From: Palsa-504 sp963744005
GTDB taxonomy: Bacteria > Actinomycetota > Actinomycetes > Streptosporangiales > Streptosporangiaceae
DNA: 64,000 nucleotides
Assembly: GCA_963744005.1 (NCBI GenBank)
Contig: CAVURU010000003.1
Span: 2,604,001-2,668,000, forward strand
Reading direction: 5' to 3'
Of the stretch, positions 52,439-60,385 are shown piece by piece. How positions within the stretch are numbered: position 1 is the stretch's first letter; each line of letters begins with the position of its first letter. The position numbers and the translations under genes are program-made. The notes beneath the pieces were generated by a model, which saw only the letters and a program-made list of their open reading frames with translations, was not told where the DNA came from and did not search any database.

Positions 52439-52447
52439 GCTGCGACT

Positions 52448-53326
52448 ATGGGAACCGTCCTGATCGGCACCGCGGGGTGGACGGACAAGACGCTGATCGC
52501 CTCCGGCTGGTACCCGGCCGAGGCGGGCACGCCGGAGAAGCGGCTGCGATACTACGCCGGGCGGTTCCCGCTGGTCGAAGTGGACGCCACTTATTACGCG
52601 CTGCCCGCGGAGCAGACGGCGACGGCCTGGGCCGAGCGGACACCGGACGGGTTCACGTTCAACATCAAGGCGTTCAGCCTGTTCACCCAGCACCCGACGC
52701 CGGTCAAGTCGCTGCCGGTCGACCTGCGCGAGGCCGCGGGCCGGGCGGGCAAGGACCGGGTGTACCTGAAGGACGTGGACGCGGAGGTGGCCGACGCGGC
52801 CTGGGACCGGTTCCTGGCCGCGCTGGAGCCGCTGCGCCGGGCGGGCAAGCTGGGCGCCATCTTGCTGCAGTTCCCGCCGTGGTTCCCCATCTCGCGTTCG
52901 GCCAAGGACTACATCGTGGCCTGCGCGGAGCGGGCCGCACCGCGCCGGGTGTGCATCGAGTTCCGGAACAAGACCTGGATGAGCCCGGAGAATCAGGAGG
53001 AGACCCTGGAGTTCCTGGCCGCCCGCCAGCTGCCGTACGTGTGCGTGGACGAGCCGCAGGGCTACCCGAGCTCGGTCCCGCCGGTGCTGGCCGCGACCAG
53101 CGACCTGGCCGTGGTCCGGATGCACGGCCACTCGGACCAGTGGGAGAGCAAGAGCATCCAGGAGAAGTTCATGTACCGCTACAGCGAGGCCGAGATCGGC
53201 GAGTGGGCGGCCAAGATCCGCCGGCTGGCCGGCGACGCCGAGGTCACGCACGTGGTGTTCAACAACTGCTACAGCAACTACGCGCAGCTCAACGGGGAGG
53301 AGCTGCGGGAGCAGCTGGAGAGCTGA
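52448..53326 (+). CDS. DUF72 (YecE-like) protein
   Basis: A 292-residue TIM-barrel protein with IGTAGWTDKTLI...GWYP, LRYYAGRFPLVEVDATYYALP, FTFNIKAFSLFTQHP, LLQFPPWF, CIEFRNKTWM, and VVFNNCYSNYAQLNG, all DUF72 family blocks. The function is unknown; the family has often been linked to nucleic-acid metabolism by context. It begins 9 bp after the ligase stop, so the MFS, ligase and DUF72 genes form one operon. Confidence 0.92.
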   Translation: MGTVLIGTAGWTDKTLIASGWYPAEAGTPEKRLRYYAGRFPLVEVDATYYALPAEQTATAWAERTPDGFTFNIKAFSLFTQHPTPVKSLPVDLREAAGRAGKDRVYLKDVDAEVADAAWDRFLAALEPLRRAGKLGAILLQFPPWFPISRSAKDYIVACAERAAPRRVCIEFRNKTWMSPENQEETLEFLAARQLPYVCVDEPQGYPSSVPPVLAATSDLAVVRMHGHSDQWESKSIQEKFMYRYSEAEIGEWAAKIRRLAGDAEVTHVVFNNCYSNYAQLNGEELREQLES

Positions 53327-53387
53327 GATCCCTGGCCGCCTTCGGCGCCTGGGGTGAACCGGACGGCCGGCGGGAGCGTTGTGGTGG

Positions 53388-53627
53388 TTATGGGCGGCGG
53401 CGGTCGGTGGCGCTGGCCACGTTGGCGATGATGACGGCGATCGGCGGGATGACCAGGGCCACGGCCGAGACGGCGATGGCCGCGACCCGGGAGAACCGGT
53501 CGATGAGCGCCCAGGACAGCACGAACAAGCTGATGCAGACGGTCATGAGGATGAGGTAGAGCCGCTTGTCCTGCCGGGACGGCTGCGGGCCGGGCGGCTC
53601 GGGGCGGCTGGGTCCGTCGGCTGTCAC
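53388..53627 (-). CDS. DUF3099 small membrane protein
   Basis: A 79-residue protein with a hydrophilic N-terminus (TADGPSRPEPPGPQPSRQDKR) and two membrane helices (LYLILMTVCISLFVLSWALI and VAAIAVSAVALVIPPIAVIIANV). This is the layout of DUF3099 proteins common in actinobacteria. GTG 53627 follows AAGGGA. The function is unknown. It is convergent with the DUF72 gene. Confidence 0.78.
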   Translation of the reverse strand: MTADGPSRPEPPGPQPSRQDKRLYLILMTVCISLFVLSWALIDRFSRVAAIAVSAVALVIPPIAVIIANVASATDRRRP

Positions 53628-53685
53628 CAGTGCCGTCCCTTCTGTTGAAGGTGCTCGAGCCTGGCGCTGCCCGGCGGTGAGCTGG

Positions 53686-54195
53686 TCAAACCTTGGGCGG
53701 CCCGATGGTGGCGGCTTCGGGGCCGAGCTTGGACACGTAGACGGGATGAACCTCGCGCCAGGTCCGGCCCCAGTCCAGCGGCGCGGCGCCGTCCAGCTCA
53801 TCGGCGAGCCGGTCCAGGCACTCGTGCCAGCCGGCCGCGTCCCGGGCCGCCTTGCCCAGGTCGTCGAACGTGTCGGTCAGGGTGAGCAGGGTGCCCGGGC
53901 CGTCGGCGGCCAGCTCGACGCGCAGCAGGTCCGGGCCCCAGGTGAACTCCAGCACCGAGGGCGGGTCGAAGACCAGCAGCTGCCCGTCGAAGGCGTCGCC
54001 GGCCGGGCTGACGAACCGCAGCGGCGCGCCGGCCCGGCGCTCGCCGACGATCTCCTGGGGGAACCAGACAGCCAGGTGCTCGGGCTCGGTGACGGCCCGC
54101 CACACCTTCTCGCGCGGGTGGGCCAGCTGGCGGGTGAACCGGAGCGTGCAGCGCTCCCCCTGCCGGGACAGCGTGCCGAGACGGGCGTCATCCAT
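53686..54195 (-). CDS. SRPBCC (AHSA1-like) protein
   Basis: A 169-residue START-like protein: LRFTRQLAHPREKVWRAVTEPEHLAVWFPQEI, VLEFTWGPDLLRVELAADGPGTLLTLTDTFDD, and AAGWHECLDRLADEL. In the AHSA1 family this fold binds hydrophobic ligands. GGAGA precedes ATG 54195. It sits 12 bp after an ArsR regulator gene, and the ArsR-plus-AHSA1 pair is a frequent two-gene operon in actinobacteria. Confidence 0.9.
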   Translation of the reverse strand: MDDARLGTLSRQGERCTLRFTRQLAHPREKVWRAVTEPEHLAVWFPQEIVGERRAGAPLRFVSPAGDAFDGQLLVFDPPSVLEFTWGPDLLRVELAADGPGTLLTLTDTFDDLGKAARDAAGWHECLDRLADELDGAAPLDWGRTWREVHPVYVSKLGPEAATIGPPKV

Positions 54196-54207
54196 GATCA
54201 GGTCTCC

Positions 54208-54507
54208 TCACTCGTCCATGCCGTCGAGATGGGCTTCCAGGGCGTCGAGCCGGTCACGCCAGGCGGCCCGGTACGGCGCCAGCCACTCATCGATCTCGCG
54301 GAGCGGCCCGGCCTGCAGCCGGTACAGGCGGCGCTGGCCGTCGGCCCGGACTCCGACCAGGCCCGCGTCACGCAGCACGCGCAGGTGCTTGGACACGCCT
54401 GGCTGGCTGATGCCCAGCGCCGAGACCAGGTCACCGACGGTGCGCTCGCGCTGCCGGAGCAGGTCGAGGATGTGCCGCCGGCGCGGCTCGACCAGGACCT
54501 CGAACAT
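54208..54507 (-). CDS. ArsR family regulator
   Basis: A 99-residue winged-helix repressor: FEVLVEPRRRHILDLLRQRERTVGDLVSALGISQPGVSKHLRVLRDAGLVGVRADGQRRLYRL, followed by a short helical tail. There are no metal-binding Cys, so this is the non-metal type paired with AHSA1 proteins. ATG 54507 lies only 8 bp after the -10, so the message is probably leaderless or nearly so. It is expected to regulate its own two-gene operon. Confidence 0.9.
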   Translation of the reverse strand: MFEVLVEPRRRHILDLLRQRERTVGDLVSALGISQPGVSKHLRVLRDAGLVGVRADGQRRLYRLQAGPLREIDEWLAPYRAAWRDRLDALEAHLDGMDE

Positions 54508-54514
54508 GCCCGTG

Positions 54515-54544
54515 ACTATAACCATTCAGAAATATAACTGTCAA
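54515..54544 (-). promoter_or_regulatory. Strong promoter of the arsR-SRPBCC operon
   Basis: On the reverse strand TTGACA (54544-54539), an 18-bp spacer and TATAGT (54520-54515) are close to consensus. GTTATA occurs twice in the spacer and -10 region, a possible direct-repeat operator for the ArsR protein. The start of transcription would be at or 1-3 nt from ATG 54507. Confidence 0.8.
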
Positions 54545-54665
54545 GGAATGTACGGGGTGATGGCTTGGACAGGGCTGATGACGACGAGGCCCAGGACGCT
54601 GGGCGAGTACGGTGAGCTGACGCGGAACTGTGAGGCGAGCCGGACAGCGGGATGAGGGAGGAACG

Positions 54666-55238
54666 GTGGACATCACCCAGCTGATCCTCGATGACCATCA
54701 CGAGCAGCGGCGGCTGTTCTCGATGATCGAGCAGGTCGGCACGGCCGACATCGAGGTGCTGACGGCACTGTGGAAACGGCTGGGCGCGTTCCTCGAGCTG
54801 CACGCCGCGGCGGAAGAGGCGATCTTCTACCCGGAGCTGCTGGAGGTGGGCCTGGCCGCGCACCGGGCCACCGGGGTGGAGGACGAGACCCTGGACGCCA
54901 TCCACGACCACAACGAGATCAGGGATGCGGTCGCGGAGGTGGCCCGGCACACGGTGGGCAGCGACGGCTGGTACGCGGCGGTGGCCGCGGCCAACCTGGC
55001 CAACAGCGACCACATGGGCGAAGAGGAGCGCGAGGGCCTGACCGACTTCCGCCGGCTGGCCAGCCTGGAGCGGCGGCACGACCTGGCCGTGGCCTTCGCG
55101 GCCTTCGAGGCGCGGAACTTCGCGGGCGTGCCCGCGGTGGACAAGGACCCGGCCACCTACGTCCGCGAGGTCGAGGAAGGCACCGCTGGAGGGCATGGCC
55201 TGGGGTCACTCGGGATCGGCAGCCTGAAGAAGCCCTGA
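54666..55238 (+). CDS. Hemerythrin HHE domain protein
   Basis: A 190-residue four-helix-bundle protein. LILDDHHEQRRLFSMIEQ, FLELHAAAEEAIFYPELLEV, IHDHNEIRDAVAEV and NSDHMGEEEREGLTDFR provide the H...HxxxE...H...H/E ligand pattern of a di-iron hemerythrin-like site. It may sense or bind oxygen or NO, or store iron. GTG 54666 has GAGGGAGG. It is divergent from the arsR operon. Confidence 0.92.
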   Translation: MDITQLILDDHHEQRRLFSMIEQVGTADIEVLTALWKRLGAFLELHAAAEEAIFYPELLEVGLAAHRATGVEDETLDAIHDHNEIRDAVAEVARHTVGSDGWYAAVAAANLANSDHMGEEEREGLTDFRRLASLERRHDLAVAFAAFEARNFAGVPAVDKDPATYVREVEEGTAGGHGLGSLGIGSLKKP

Positions 55239-55497
55239 TCGGGGGCGGGCAGGCGGCCATCGGGCCGGCCGAAGGCCGGGCGCGCGGGCGTTGTCTGGCG
55301 GGCGGGCTCCGGGCCAGCCAGACGGGGCGCTGACCTGCGGCGGCAACCATTTTCTGCGCTGCAACCGTTCTGCACCTGGGCCGGAACCCAGGCCGCTACT
55401 CCGGGCGAGCACCTTATCCCTTGTAAGGATCAGCTCGAGGACGATGGCCTGCTCCAAGACCAGGATCCCGGGGGCACGAACATGGGAGTGGCAGTCG
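55239..55497. other. Intergenic spacer upstream of the SsgA-like gene
   Basis: About 260 bp. A short palindromic word CTTATCCCTTGTAAGG occurs near 55409-55424. No open frame looks coding. It presumably holds the promoter of the SsgA-like gene. Confidence 0.4.
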
Positions 55498-55953
55498 ATG
55501 GATAACAGCGTCGTTGCGGTCTCAGCAGAGCTGAGGCTGGGGCTGATCGGGCCGGAGCACACAATCGTGCCCCTGATGGCAAGCCTGCACTACACCGGAC
55601 AGGACCCGTACGCGATCCGGATTGCGTTTCACGTCGGGACCGACGAACCAGTGGAGTGGACCCTCGCCCGCGACCTGCTCGCGGCCGCCTTGCACTCTCG
55701 CGAGGGTATCGGTGACGTGCAGGCCTGGCCCTCAGTGGCACCGGGCGACCCGGCGGCGGCCGAGGGGACCGCTGCCGGGTCCACCATCTTGAACATCGTG
55801 ATGTCATCGCCGTTCGGCCAGGCGCAGTTCGAGGCGCCGGCCGAGGACGTGGACGCCTTCCTGCGCCGCACCTACCGGATCGTCCCGGTGGGCGAGGAAA
55901 GCCTGCACATGGATTTCGACGCCGAGCTCACGGAGCTGCTGAGCCAGGCCTGA
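55498..55953 (+). CDS. SsgA/SsgB family sporulation and cell-division protein
   Basis: A 151-residue SsgA-like protein: ELRLGLIGPEHTIVPLMASLHYTGQDPYAIRIAFHVGTDEPVEWTLARDLLAAALHSREGIGDVQAWPS, an insert of about 15 residues (APGDPAAAEGTAAGSTI), then IVMSSPFGQAQFEAPAEDVDAFLRRTYRIVPVGEE. In sporulating actinomycetes SsgB-type proteins position FtsZ during septation. ATG 55498 follows GGGAGTGG. It is a strong lineage marker. It stands alone, followed by a strong terminator. Confidence 0.93.
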   Translation: MDNSVVAVSAELRLGLIGPEHTIVPLMASLHYTGQDPYAIRIAFHVGTDEPVEWTLARDLLAAALHSREGIGDVQAWPSVAPGDPAAAEGTAAGSTILNIVMSSPFGQAQFEAPAEDVDAFLRRTYRIVPVGEESLHMDFDAELTELLSQA

Positions 55954-55979
55954 CCCAGGGCCACGGGGTCCCGATCCGT

Positions 55980-56022
55980 CTGCTGCCGTCCGGAGCGCAC
56001 GCCGGACGGCAGCAGGCTTTTT
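55980..56022 (+). terminator. Intrinsic terminator of the SsgA-like gene
   Basis: CTGCTGCCGTCCGG (55980-55993) and CCGGACGGCAGCAG (56002-56015) form a perfect 14-bp stem with an 8-nt loop, followed by GC and TTTTT (56018-56022). It begins 27 bp after the stop codon. Confidence 0.95.
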
Positions 56023-56054
56023 GCGGTCTCGGCGGCACGCGGCATGGCCCGTTC

Positions 56055-56080
56055 GGAATGAACCTGGGTTTGGTCGCGCT
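56055..56080 (+). promoter_or_regulatory. Possible SigR-type promoter of the thioredoxin gene
   Basis: GGAAT at 56055-56059, then 18 bp, then GCT resembles the disulfide-stress promoter consensus GGAAT-N18-GTT with one mismatch. Thioredoxin genes of streptomycetes are often SigR-controlled. The match alone is weak. Confidence 0.35.
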
Positions 56081-56118
56081 AGCTACAGGTAGGTGGATCG
56101 CACAAAAGGAGGCAGACG

Positions 56119-56484
56119 ATGGCGACGGTCGAGCTTACGGCCGAAAACTTCAACTCGACGGTGAGCGGCGACGGCCTGGTCCTCGTCGACTTCTGGGCGT
56201 CCTGGTGCGGTCCGTGCCGGATGTTCGGGCCGGTCTACGAGAAGTCTTCTGAGCAGCACCCGGACGCCGTGTTCGGCAAGGTGGACACGGAGGCGCAGCC
56301 CGAGGTGGCGGCGGCCTTCAACATCTCCTCCATCCCCACGCTGATGATCGTCCGGGACGGCATCGTGCTGTACTCCCAGCCCGGGGCGCTGCCCGAGCCG
56401 GCCCTCGAGGAGCTCATCACCAAGGCCGGCGAGCTGGACATGGACGAGGTCCGGGCCAGCATCGAGTCCGCGCCGCAGAGCTGA
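56119..56484 (+). CDS. trxA: Thioredoxin
   Basis: A 121-residue thioredoxin with VDFWASWCGPCRMFGPVYE (redox Cys30 and Cys33), the cis-Pro loop ISSIPTLMIVRDG, and GALPEPALEELITKAGELD. It is slightly longer than the usual 105-110 residues at the C-terminus (MDEVRASIESAPQS). It reduces protein disulfides in the cytoplasm with thioredoxin reductase, which is not encoded here. AAAGGAGG precedes ATG 56119. Confidence 0.96.
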   Translation: MATVELTAENFNSTVSGDGLVLVDFWASWCGPCRMFGPVYEKSSEQHPDAVFGKVDTEAQPEVAAAFNISSIPTLMIVRDGIVLYSQPGALPEPALEELITKAGELDMDEVRASIESAPQS

Positions 56485-56526
56485 ACCCTCAGCTACAACA
56501 GCTACGAGATCCGGTCCGGGCGGCCG

Positions 56527-57084
56527 ATGATGGCAGGCATGCCCATCGACATGTTCATCGAGCCGGACCGGGATCCCCGCGTCGAGCCGCCCATGGCGGG
56601 CTCGGAGCGGGCCTTGCTGACCGGATTCCTGACCTGGCACCGGGACACCCTGGAGCTCAAGTGCTCCGGGCTGGACGCCGAGGCGCTGGCCCGGCGGTCG
56701 GCTGAGCCGTCCTCGCTGTCCCTGCTCGGGCTGGTCCGGCATCTGGCCGAGGTGGAGCGCAGCTGGTTCCGGCGCGGGATGGCCGGGCAGGACGCGCCGC
56801 CGCTGTTCTACACCCCTGAGGACCGGGACGGGGACTTCGACGGGGCCCGGCCCGACCCGGCCGTGGTGGCGCAGGCCTGGCAGGCCTGGCGGGACGAGGT
56901 CACCTTCGCCGAACGATTCGTGGCCGAGGCGCCCGACCTGGAGGTCATCGGCCGCCGGACCAATCCCGAGCGCGGGCCGATCTCGCTGCGCTGGGTGCTG
57001 ATCCACATGATCGAGGAATACGCGCGGCACAACGGGCACGCTGACCTGCTGCGCGAGCGGATCGACGGCGCGGCAGGCGAGTGA
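56527..57084 (+). CDS. DinB/DUF664 family protein
   Basis: A 185-residue four-helix-bundle protein (LTGFLTWHRDTLELKCSGLDAEALARRSAEPSSLSLLGLVRHLAEVERSWFRRGMAG, WVLIHMIEEYARHNGHADLLRERIDG). Three His at the expected positions (RHLAEVE, IHMIEEYARHNGHAD) fit the DinB-like metal site, often used by thiol-dependent enzymes (mycothiol in actinobacteria). It lies 42 bp after thioredoxin, so a shared transcript and redox role are plausible but not shown. Confidence 0.85.
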   Translation: MMAGMPIDMFIEPDRDPRVEPPMAGSERALLTGFLTWHRDTLELKCSGLDAEALARRSAEPSSLSLLGLVRHLAEVERSWFRRGMAGQDAPPLFYTPEDRDGDFDGARPDPAVVAQAWQAWRDEVTFAERFVAEAPDLEVIGRRTNPERGPISLRWVLIHMIEEYARHNGHADLLRERIDGAAGE

Positions 57085-57202
57085 CGCCCGACACGCCAAC
57101 CGCATCCGGCCTGCATCCTGCCGTCACACCGGCCTGATGGGCTACCCGGTACGGGGACGGATCACCGGTCTGCTCATCCGGCGGCCCACGCTGGGATGAG
57201 AG

Positions 57203-57244
57203 GGGTGTCCCGTCCGGTGAGGGACGGCGCCGGGCGGGACACCC
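57203..57244. terminator. 15-bp hairpin between convergent genes
   Basis: GGGTGTCCCGTCCGG (57203-57217) pairs with CCGGGCGGGACACCC (57230-57244), with one T.G wobble and a 12-nt loop. It lies between the convergent DinB-like and F420-type genes and probably ends both transcripts, although there is no long T run. Confidence 0.75.
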
Positions 57245-57285
57245 GATGGACCAGCGTTAGCTGGGCCGGATCAGCTGGATTGGGG

Positions 57286-57954
57286 TCAGCGGTGCGCGCC
57301 GACCACGGCGGTGTGGATGGTGGCCGCGGGGGCGACGGTGCCGACCTCGTCGGAGAACGGGCCGTACGGGCTGCCGTAGACCGGGGTGCCGGGCTCCTGG
57401 CGCCAGCTGTCGGCCAGCGAGCCGACGTCCACCGCGTCGTAGCCGATGGAGTCGAGGTAGCTGGTCACGGTGGCCTTGGCCGCCGCGTCGTCACCCGCGA
57501 TGGGCAGCGCGGTGCGGTCCGGGGAGCCGTGCGGGCGGGCCAGCGAGGCCAGGTGCTTGAAGAAGATGTTGTTGAACACCTTGACCACGGGCGAGTCGGG
57601 CAGCTGGCGCTGCAGCAGGCCGCTGCCGGTCAGGGCGCCGGTGTCCAGCTCGGTGATGTGCCCGTCACGGTCGGGATAGTAGTTGCCGGTGTCCATGATG
57701 ACCTTGCCGGCCAGCGACTTGGCGGGCAGCTCGCTGATGGCCTTGAGCGGGACGCTGACCAGGACGATGTCCCCGGCCTCGGCGGCCTGGGCCGCGGTGC
57801 CCGCGGTGGCCAGCGGGCCGAGCTCGGCCGCCAGCTCATCCAGGGTTTCCGGGCCGCGGGAGTTGCTCACCACCACGTGATGGCCGGCCGCCACGCTGAG
57901 CCGGGCCACGGTGCCGCCGATGTTTCCGCTGCCGATGATGCCTACGGTTGTCAT
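57286..57954 (-). CDS. NADP oxidoreductase, coenzyme F420-dependent type
   Basis: A 222-residue Rossmann-fold protein: VGIIGSGNIGGTVARLSVAAGHHVVVSNSRGPETL (NADP-binding GxGxxG with the SNSRGP phosphate loop), DIVLVSVPLKAI, VIMDTGNYYPDRDGHI, VVKVFNNIFFKHL, and LPIAGDDAAAK. This is the NADP/F420 oxidoreductase family; many such members act on other substrates. ATG 57954. Confidence 0.9.
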   Translation of the reverse strand: MTTVGIIGSGNIGGTVARLSVAAGHHVVVSNSRGPETLDELAAELGPLATAGTAAQAAEAGDIVLVSVPLKAISELPAKSLAGKVIMDTGNYYPDRDGHITELDTGALTGSGLLQRQLPDSPVVKVFNNIFFKHLASLARPHGSPDRTALPIAGDDAAAKATVTSYLDSIGYDAVDVGSLADSWRQEPGTPVYGSPYGPFSDEVGTVAPAATIHTAVVGAHR

Positions 57955-58018
57955 GACGGCGCCAACCCCGGATCACGCGCCGTCATTCCGGCGGCAGGGA
58001 TCCGGGGGTGGAACCGCG

Positions 58019-59572
58019 TCAGGAGCTGGGCCGTGAACTGGGCATCCGCTCGGTGAGCTCGCCCGGGACGACCAGCTCGCCCAGGGCCTCGCCGATGCCC
58101 TCGGCCTCACTGGAGGCGGTGATCTCGGCCGGGGTGACGGCTTCGGCGCCGGCCCGGGGCCGCAGGCTCAGGTAGCTGACCACGACGCCGGCGGCCATCA
58201 GGACGATGGTGACGAGCAGCCCGGTGTGGTAGCCGTCCACGAAGGCGTGCACCGGGTCGGACCCGGACCGCAGCGAGGCGGACTGCCGGGTGCGCAGCAC
58301 GGCGCCGATGATGGTGATGCCGAGCAGCCCGGCCACCTCACGCGAGGCGTTGAGCAGGCCGGAGGCGATGCCGGCCCGGGTCGGCGGGGTGGCGGCCATG
58401 ACCGCGTTGGTGAGCGGCACGTTCATCAGGCCGGCGCCCGCGCCGAAGAGCAGGAAGCCGGGCAGCAGGCTGGTGTAGCTGGCCTGCAGGCCGAGCCGGG
58501 CGAACAGGACCAGGCCGACGACCATCAGGAGCATGCCGAAGGCCACCGTGCGATGCGCGCCGGCCCGGACCTCGACCTGCGGGGCGATGGCGGCGAAGAC
58601 GGCCACGCACAGCGCCATCGGGACGAAGGCCAGGCCGGCCTTGATGGGCGAGAAGCCCAGCGTCTGCTGCAGGTAGAGCGAGGTGAAGAAGTAGATGCCC
58701 AGCACGCCGAAGGCCCAGATCATCATGGTGGCCGTGCCGCCGCTGAACTCCCGGTTGCGGAACATGGACAGATCGACCATGGGGCTGGCCACCCGGGACT
58801 CCAGGGCCACGAAGGCGGCGCCGGTCACCGCGGCCAGCGCGAAGGCGCCCAGGATGACCGGCGAGGTCCAGCCGCGCACCTCGCCCTCGATCAGGGCGTA
58901 GGTCAGCGCGAACAGGGCCACGGCCGAGGTGATCAGGCCGGGCACGTCCAGCCGCAGGCCGGTGCTTTCGGCCCGGGACTCGGTCACGTAGCGGGCGCTG
59001 ATGGCGAAGGTGAGCACGCCCACCGGCACGTTGATCAGGAAGATCCAGCCCCAGTGCAGGTGCTGGCTGATGACGCCGCCCAGCGCCGGGCCGAGGGCCA
59101 GGGCCAGGGCGCCGGACGCAGCCCAGATGCCGATGGCCACGTTGCGTTCCCGCAGGTCGGTGAACGCGGCCACGATGATGGCCAGGGTGGCCGGCATGAG
59201 CAGGGCCGCGCCGACGCCCTGGACGGCCCGGCTGGCGATGAGCATGCCCCCGCTGGTGGCCAGCCCGGCGGCCAGGGACGACGCGGTGAAGACGACCAGG
59301 CCGAGCAGGAAGATCCGGCGGCGGCCGAACACGTCCGCGACCCGGCCGCCGACCAGGAGCAGGCCGGCCAGGGTGAGCAGGTAGCTGCTGACCACCCACT
59401 CCAGCCCGGACACCGACAGGTTCAGGTCCCGCTGGATGGTCGGGATGGCCACGTTGACGATGTTGTTGTCGAGGTAGGCCATGAACCCGGCCAGGCTCAT
59501 GGCCGCCAGCGCCCACCATCGCCTGGAGCTCAGGCGCCCCGCGGGATCTGCTACTTCGGTACTCGCTGACAC
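58019..59572 (-). CDS. DHA2 family multidrug efflux transporter
   Basis: A 517-residue, 14-helix drug:H+ antiporter: AGFMAYLDNNIVNVAIPTIQRDL, LLVGGRVADVFGRRRIFLLGL (motif A), SGALALALGPALGGVISQHLHWGWIFLINVPVG (motif C). GTG 59572 is used because AAAGGA lies 6 bp upstream; ATG 59599 lacks a ribosome site. It is divergent from a TetR gene and shares with it an operator covering its -35, so drug-inducible expression is likely. Confidence 0.93.
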   Translation of the reverse strand: MSASTEVADPAGRLSSRRWWALAAMSLAGFMAYLDNNIVNVAIPTIQRDLNLSVSGLEWVVSSYLLTLAGLLLVGGRVADVFGRRRIFLLGLVVFTASSLAAGLATSGGMLIASRAVQGVGAALLMPATLAIIVAAFTDLRERNVAIGIWAASGALALALGPALGGVISQHLHWGWIFLINVPVGVLTFAISARYVTESRAESTGLRLDVPGLITSAVALFALTYALIEGEVRGWTSPVILGAFALAAVTGAAFVALESRVASPMVDLSMFRNREFSGGTATMMIWAFGVLGIYFFTSLYLQQTLGFSPIKAGLAFVPMALCVAVFAAIAPQVEVRAGAHRTVAFGMLLMVVGLVLFARLGLQASYTSLLPGFLLFGAGAGLMNVPLTNAVMAATPPTRAGIASGLLNASREVAGLLGITIIGAVLRTRQSASLRSGSDPVHAFVDGYHTGLLVTIVLMAAGVVVSYLSLRPRAGAEAVTPAEITASSEAEGIGEALGELVVPGELTERMPSSRPSS

Positions 59573-59609
59573 AGCGGTTCCTTTCCCCGGAAGTCTCATG
59601 TACGCCGTA

Positions 59610-59673
59610 CCTGTATGACGTTCCTATACATCGTACAAGTACGTTGTACATGCTTACTTATACGGTGTACAGT
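59610..59673. promoter_or_regulatory. Divergent promoters with a palindromic TetR operator
   Basis: The 17-bp perfect palindrome GTACAAGTACGTTGTAC (59633-59649) contains both -35 elements. On the left-going strand TTGTAC (59638-59633), 17 bp and TACAGG (59615-59610) drive the pump. On the right-going strand TTGTAC (59644-59649), 18 bp and TACAGT (59668-59673) drive tetR. Related GTAC/GTATA words repeat around it, suggesting secondary sites. Confidence 0.82.
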
Positions 59674-59682
59674 TGTCAAGTA

Positions 59683-60372
59683 ATGGATACGGAAACCCAG
59701 ACCGAAGAGGCCGAAGAGGGCAGCCGCGGCCGGCTCAGCAAGCGGGCGGTCGTGGACCGGGCGCTCAAGCTGGCCGACGCCGACGGGCTCGACGCGCTGA
59801 CGATCCGCAAGCTGGCCCAGGACCTGGGTGTCACCCCGATGGCGCTGTACTGGCACTTCCGCAGCAAGGACGACCTGCTGGAAGGCATGGCCGAGCAGGT
59901 CTGGAGCGAGATCGAGGTCCGGATCGACCCGGCGGAGCCGTGGTGGGCGCGATTGCAGGCCGGGCTGGAGTCGTTGCTGCGGGTGCTGCGAGCCCATCGT
60001 TCGGCGCCGCAGCTGGTGCTCGAGCACGAGAAGCAGAATGAGGCGGCGCTGCGGGCCACCGAAGGCGCGCTGGAGATCCTGCGCAGCGCGGGGTTCGCGC
60101 CCCAGCAAGCCACGGAGATCGCGCGCAGCACGCTGTGGACCGGGATCATGCTGGTCATGAGCGAGACCAGCTATCACCCGGAGCTGGCCGGGGCTGAGCT
60201 GGCCGAGCATCAGCGGCAGAACGAGGTCCGGCTCGCGCTGCTGCCCGCGGCCCAGTACCCGCGGCTGGTCGAGTGCGCCGCCCCGATGGCCGGGTGCGAC
60301 CCGGACATCCACTACCAGCTGGGCGTCGAGCTGTTCATCGCCGGAGTCCGGGCCCTGGCCGGGCTGGGCTAA
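59683..60372 (+). CDS. TetR family regulator of the adjacent DHA2 pump
   Basis: A 229-residue repressor: LSKRAVVDRALKLADADGLDALTIRKLAQDLGVTPMALYWHFRSKDDLLEGMAEQVW (DNA-binding) and a large C-terminal ligand domain of the tetracycline-repressor type (LRVLRAHRSAPQLVLEHEKQNEAALRATEGAL). ATG 59683 has no ribosome site and lies ~10 bp after the -10 TACAGT, so it is probably leaderless. It likely represses itself and the pump through the palindrome at 59633-59649. Confidence 0.92.
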   Translation: MDTETQTEEAEEGSRGRLSKRAVVDRALKLADADGLDALTIRKLAQDLGVTPMALYWHFRSKDDLLEGMAEQVWSEIEVRIDPAEPWWARLQAGLESLLRVLRAHRSAPQLVLEHEKQNEAALRATEGALEILRSAGFAPQQATEIARSTLWTGIMLVMSETSYHPELAGAELAEHQRQNEVRLALLPAAQYPRLVECAAPMAGCDPDIHYQLGVELFIAGVRALAGLG

Positions 60373-60385
60373 GGCGGCTCTGGTT

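Noticed and set aside
50504..53251. 915-codon open frame on the reverse strand across the MFS, ligase and DUF72 genes
   Set aside because: It is the antisense shadow of well-supported genes; long antisense frames are expected at this GC content, and its Pro/Gly/Arg-rich product has no domain.
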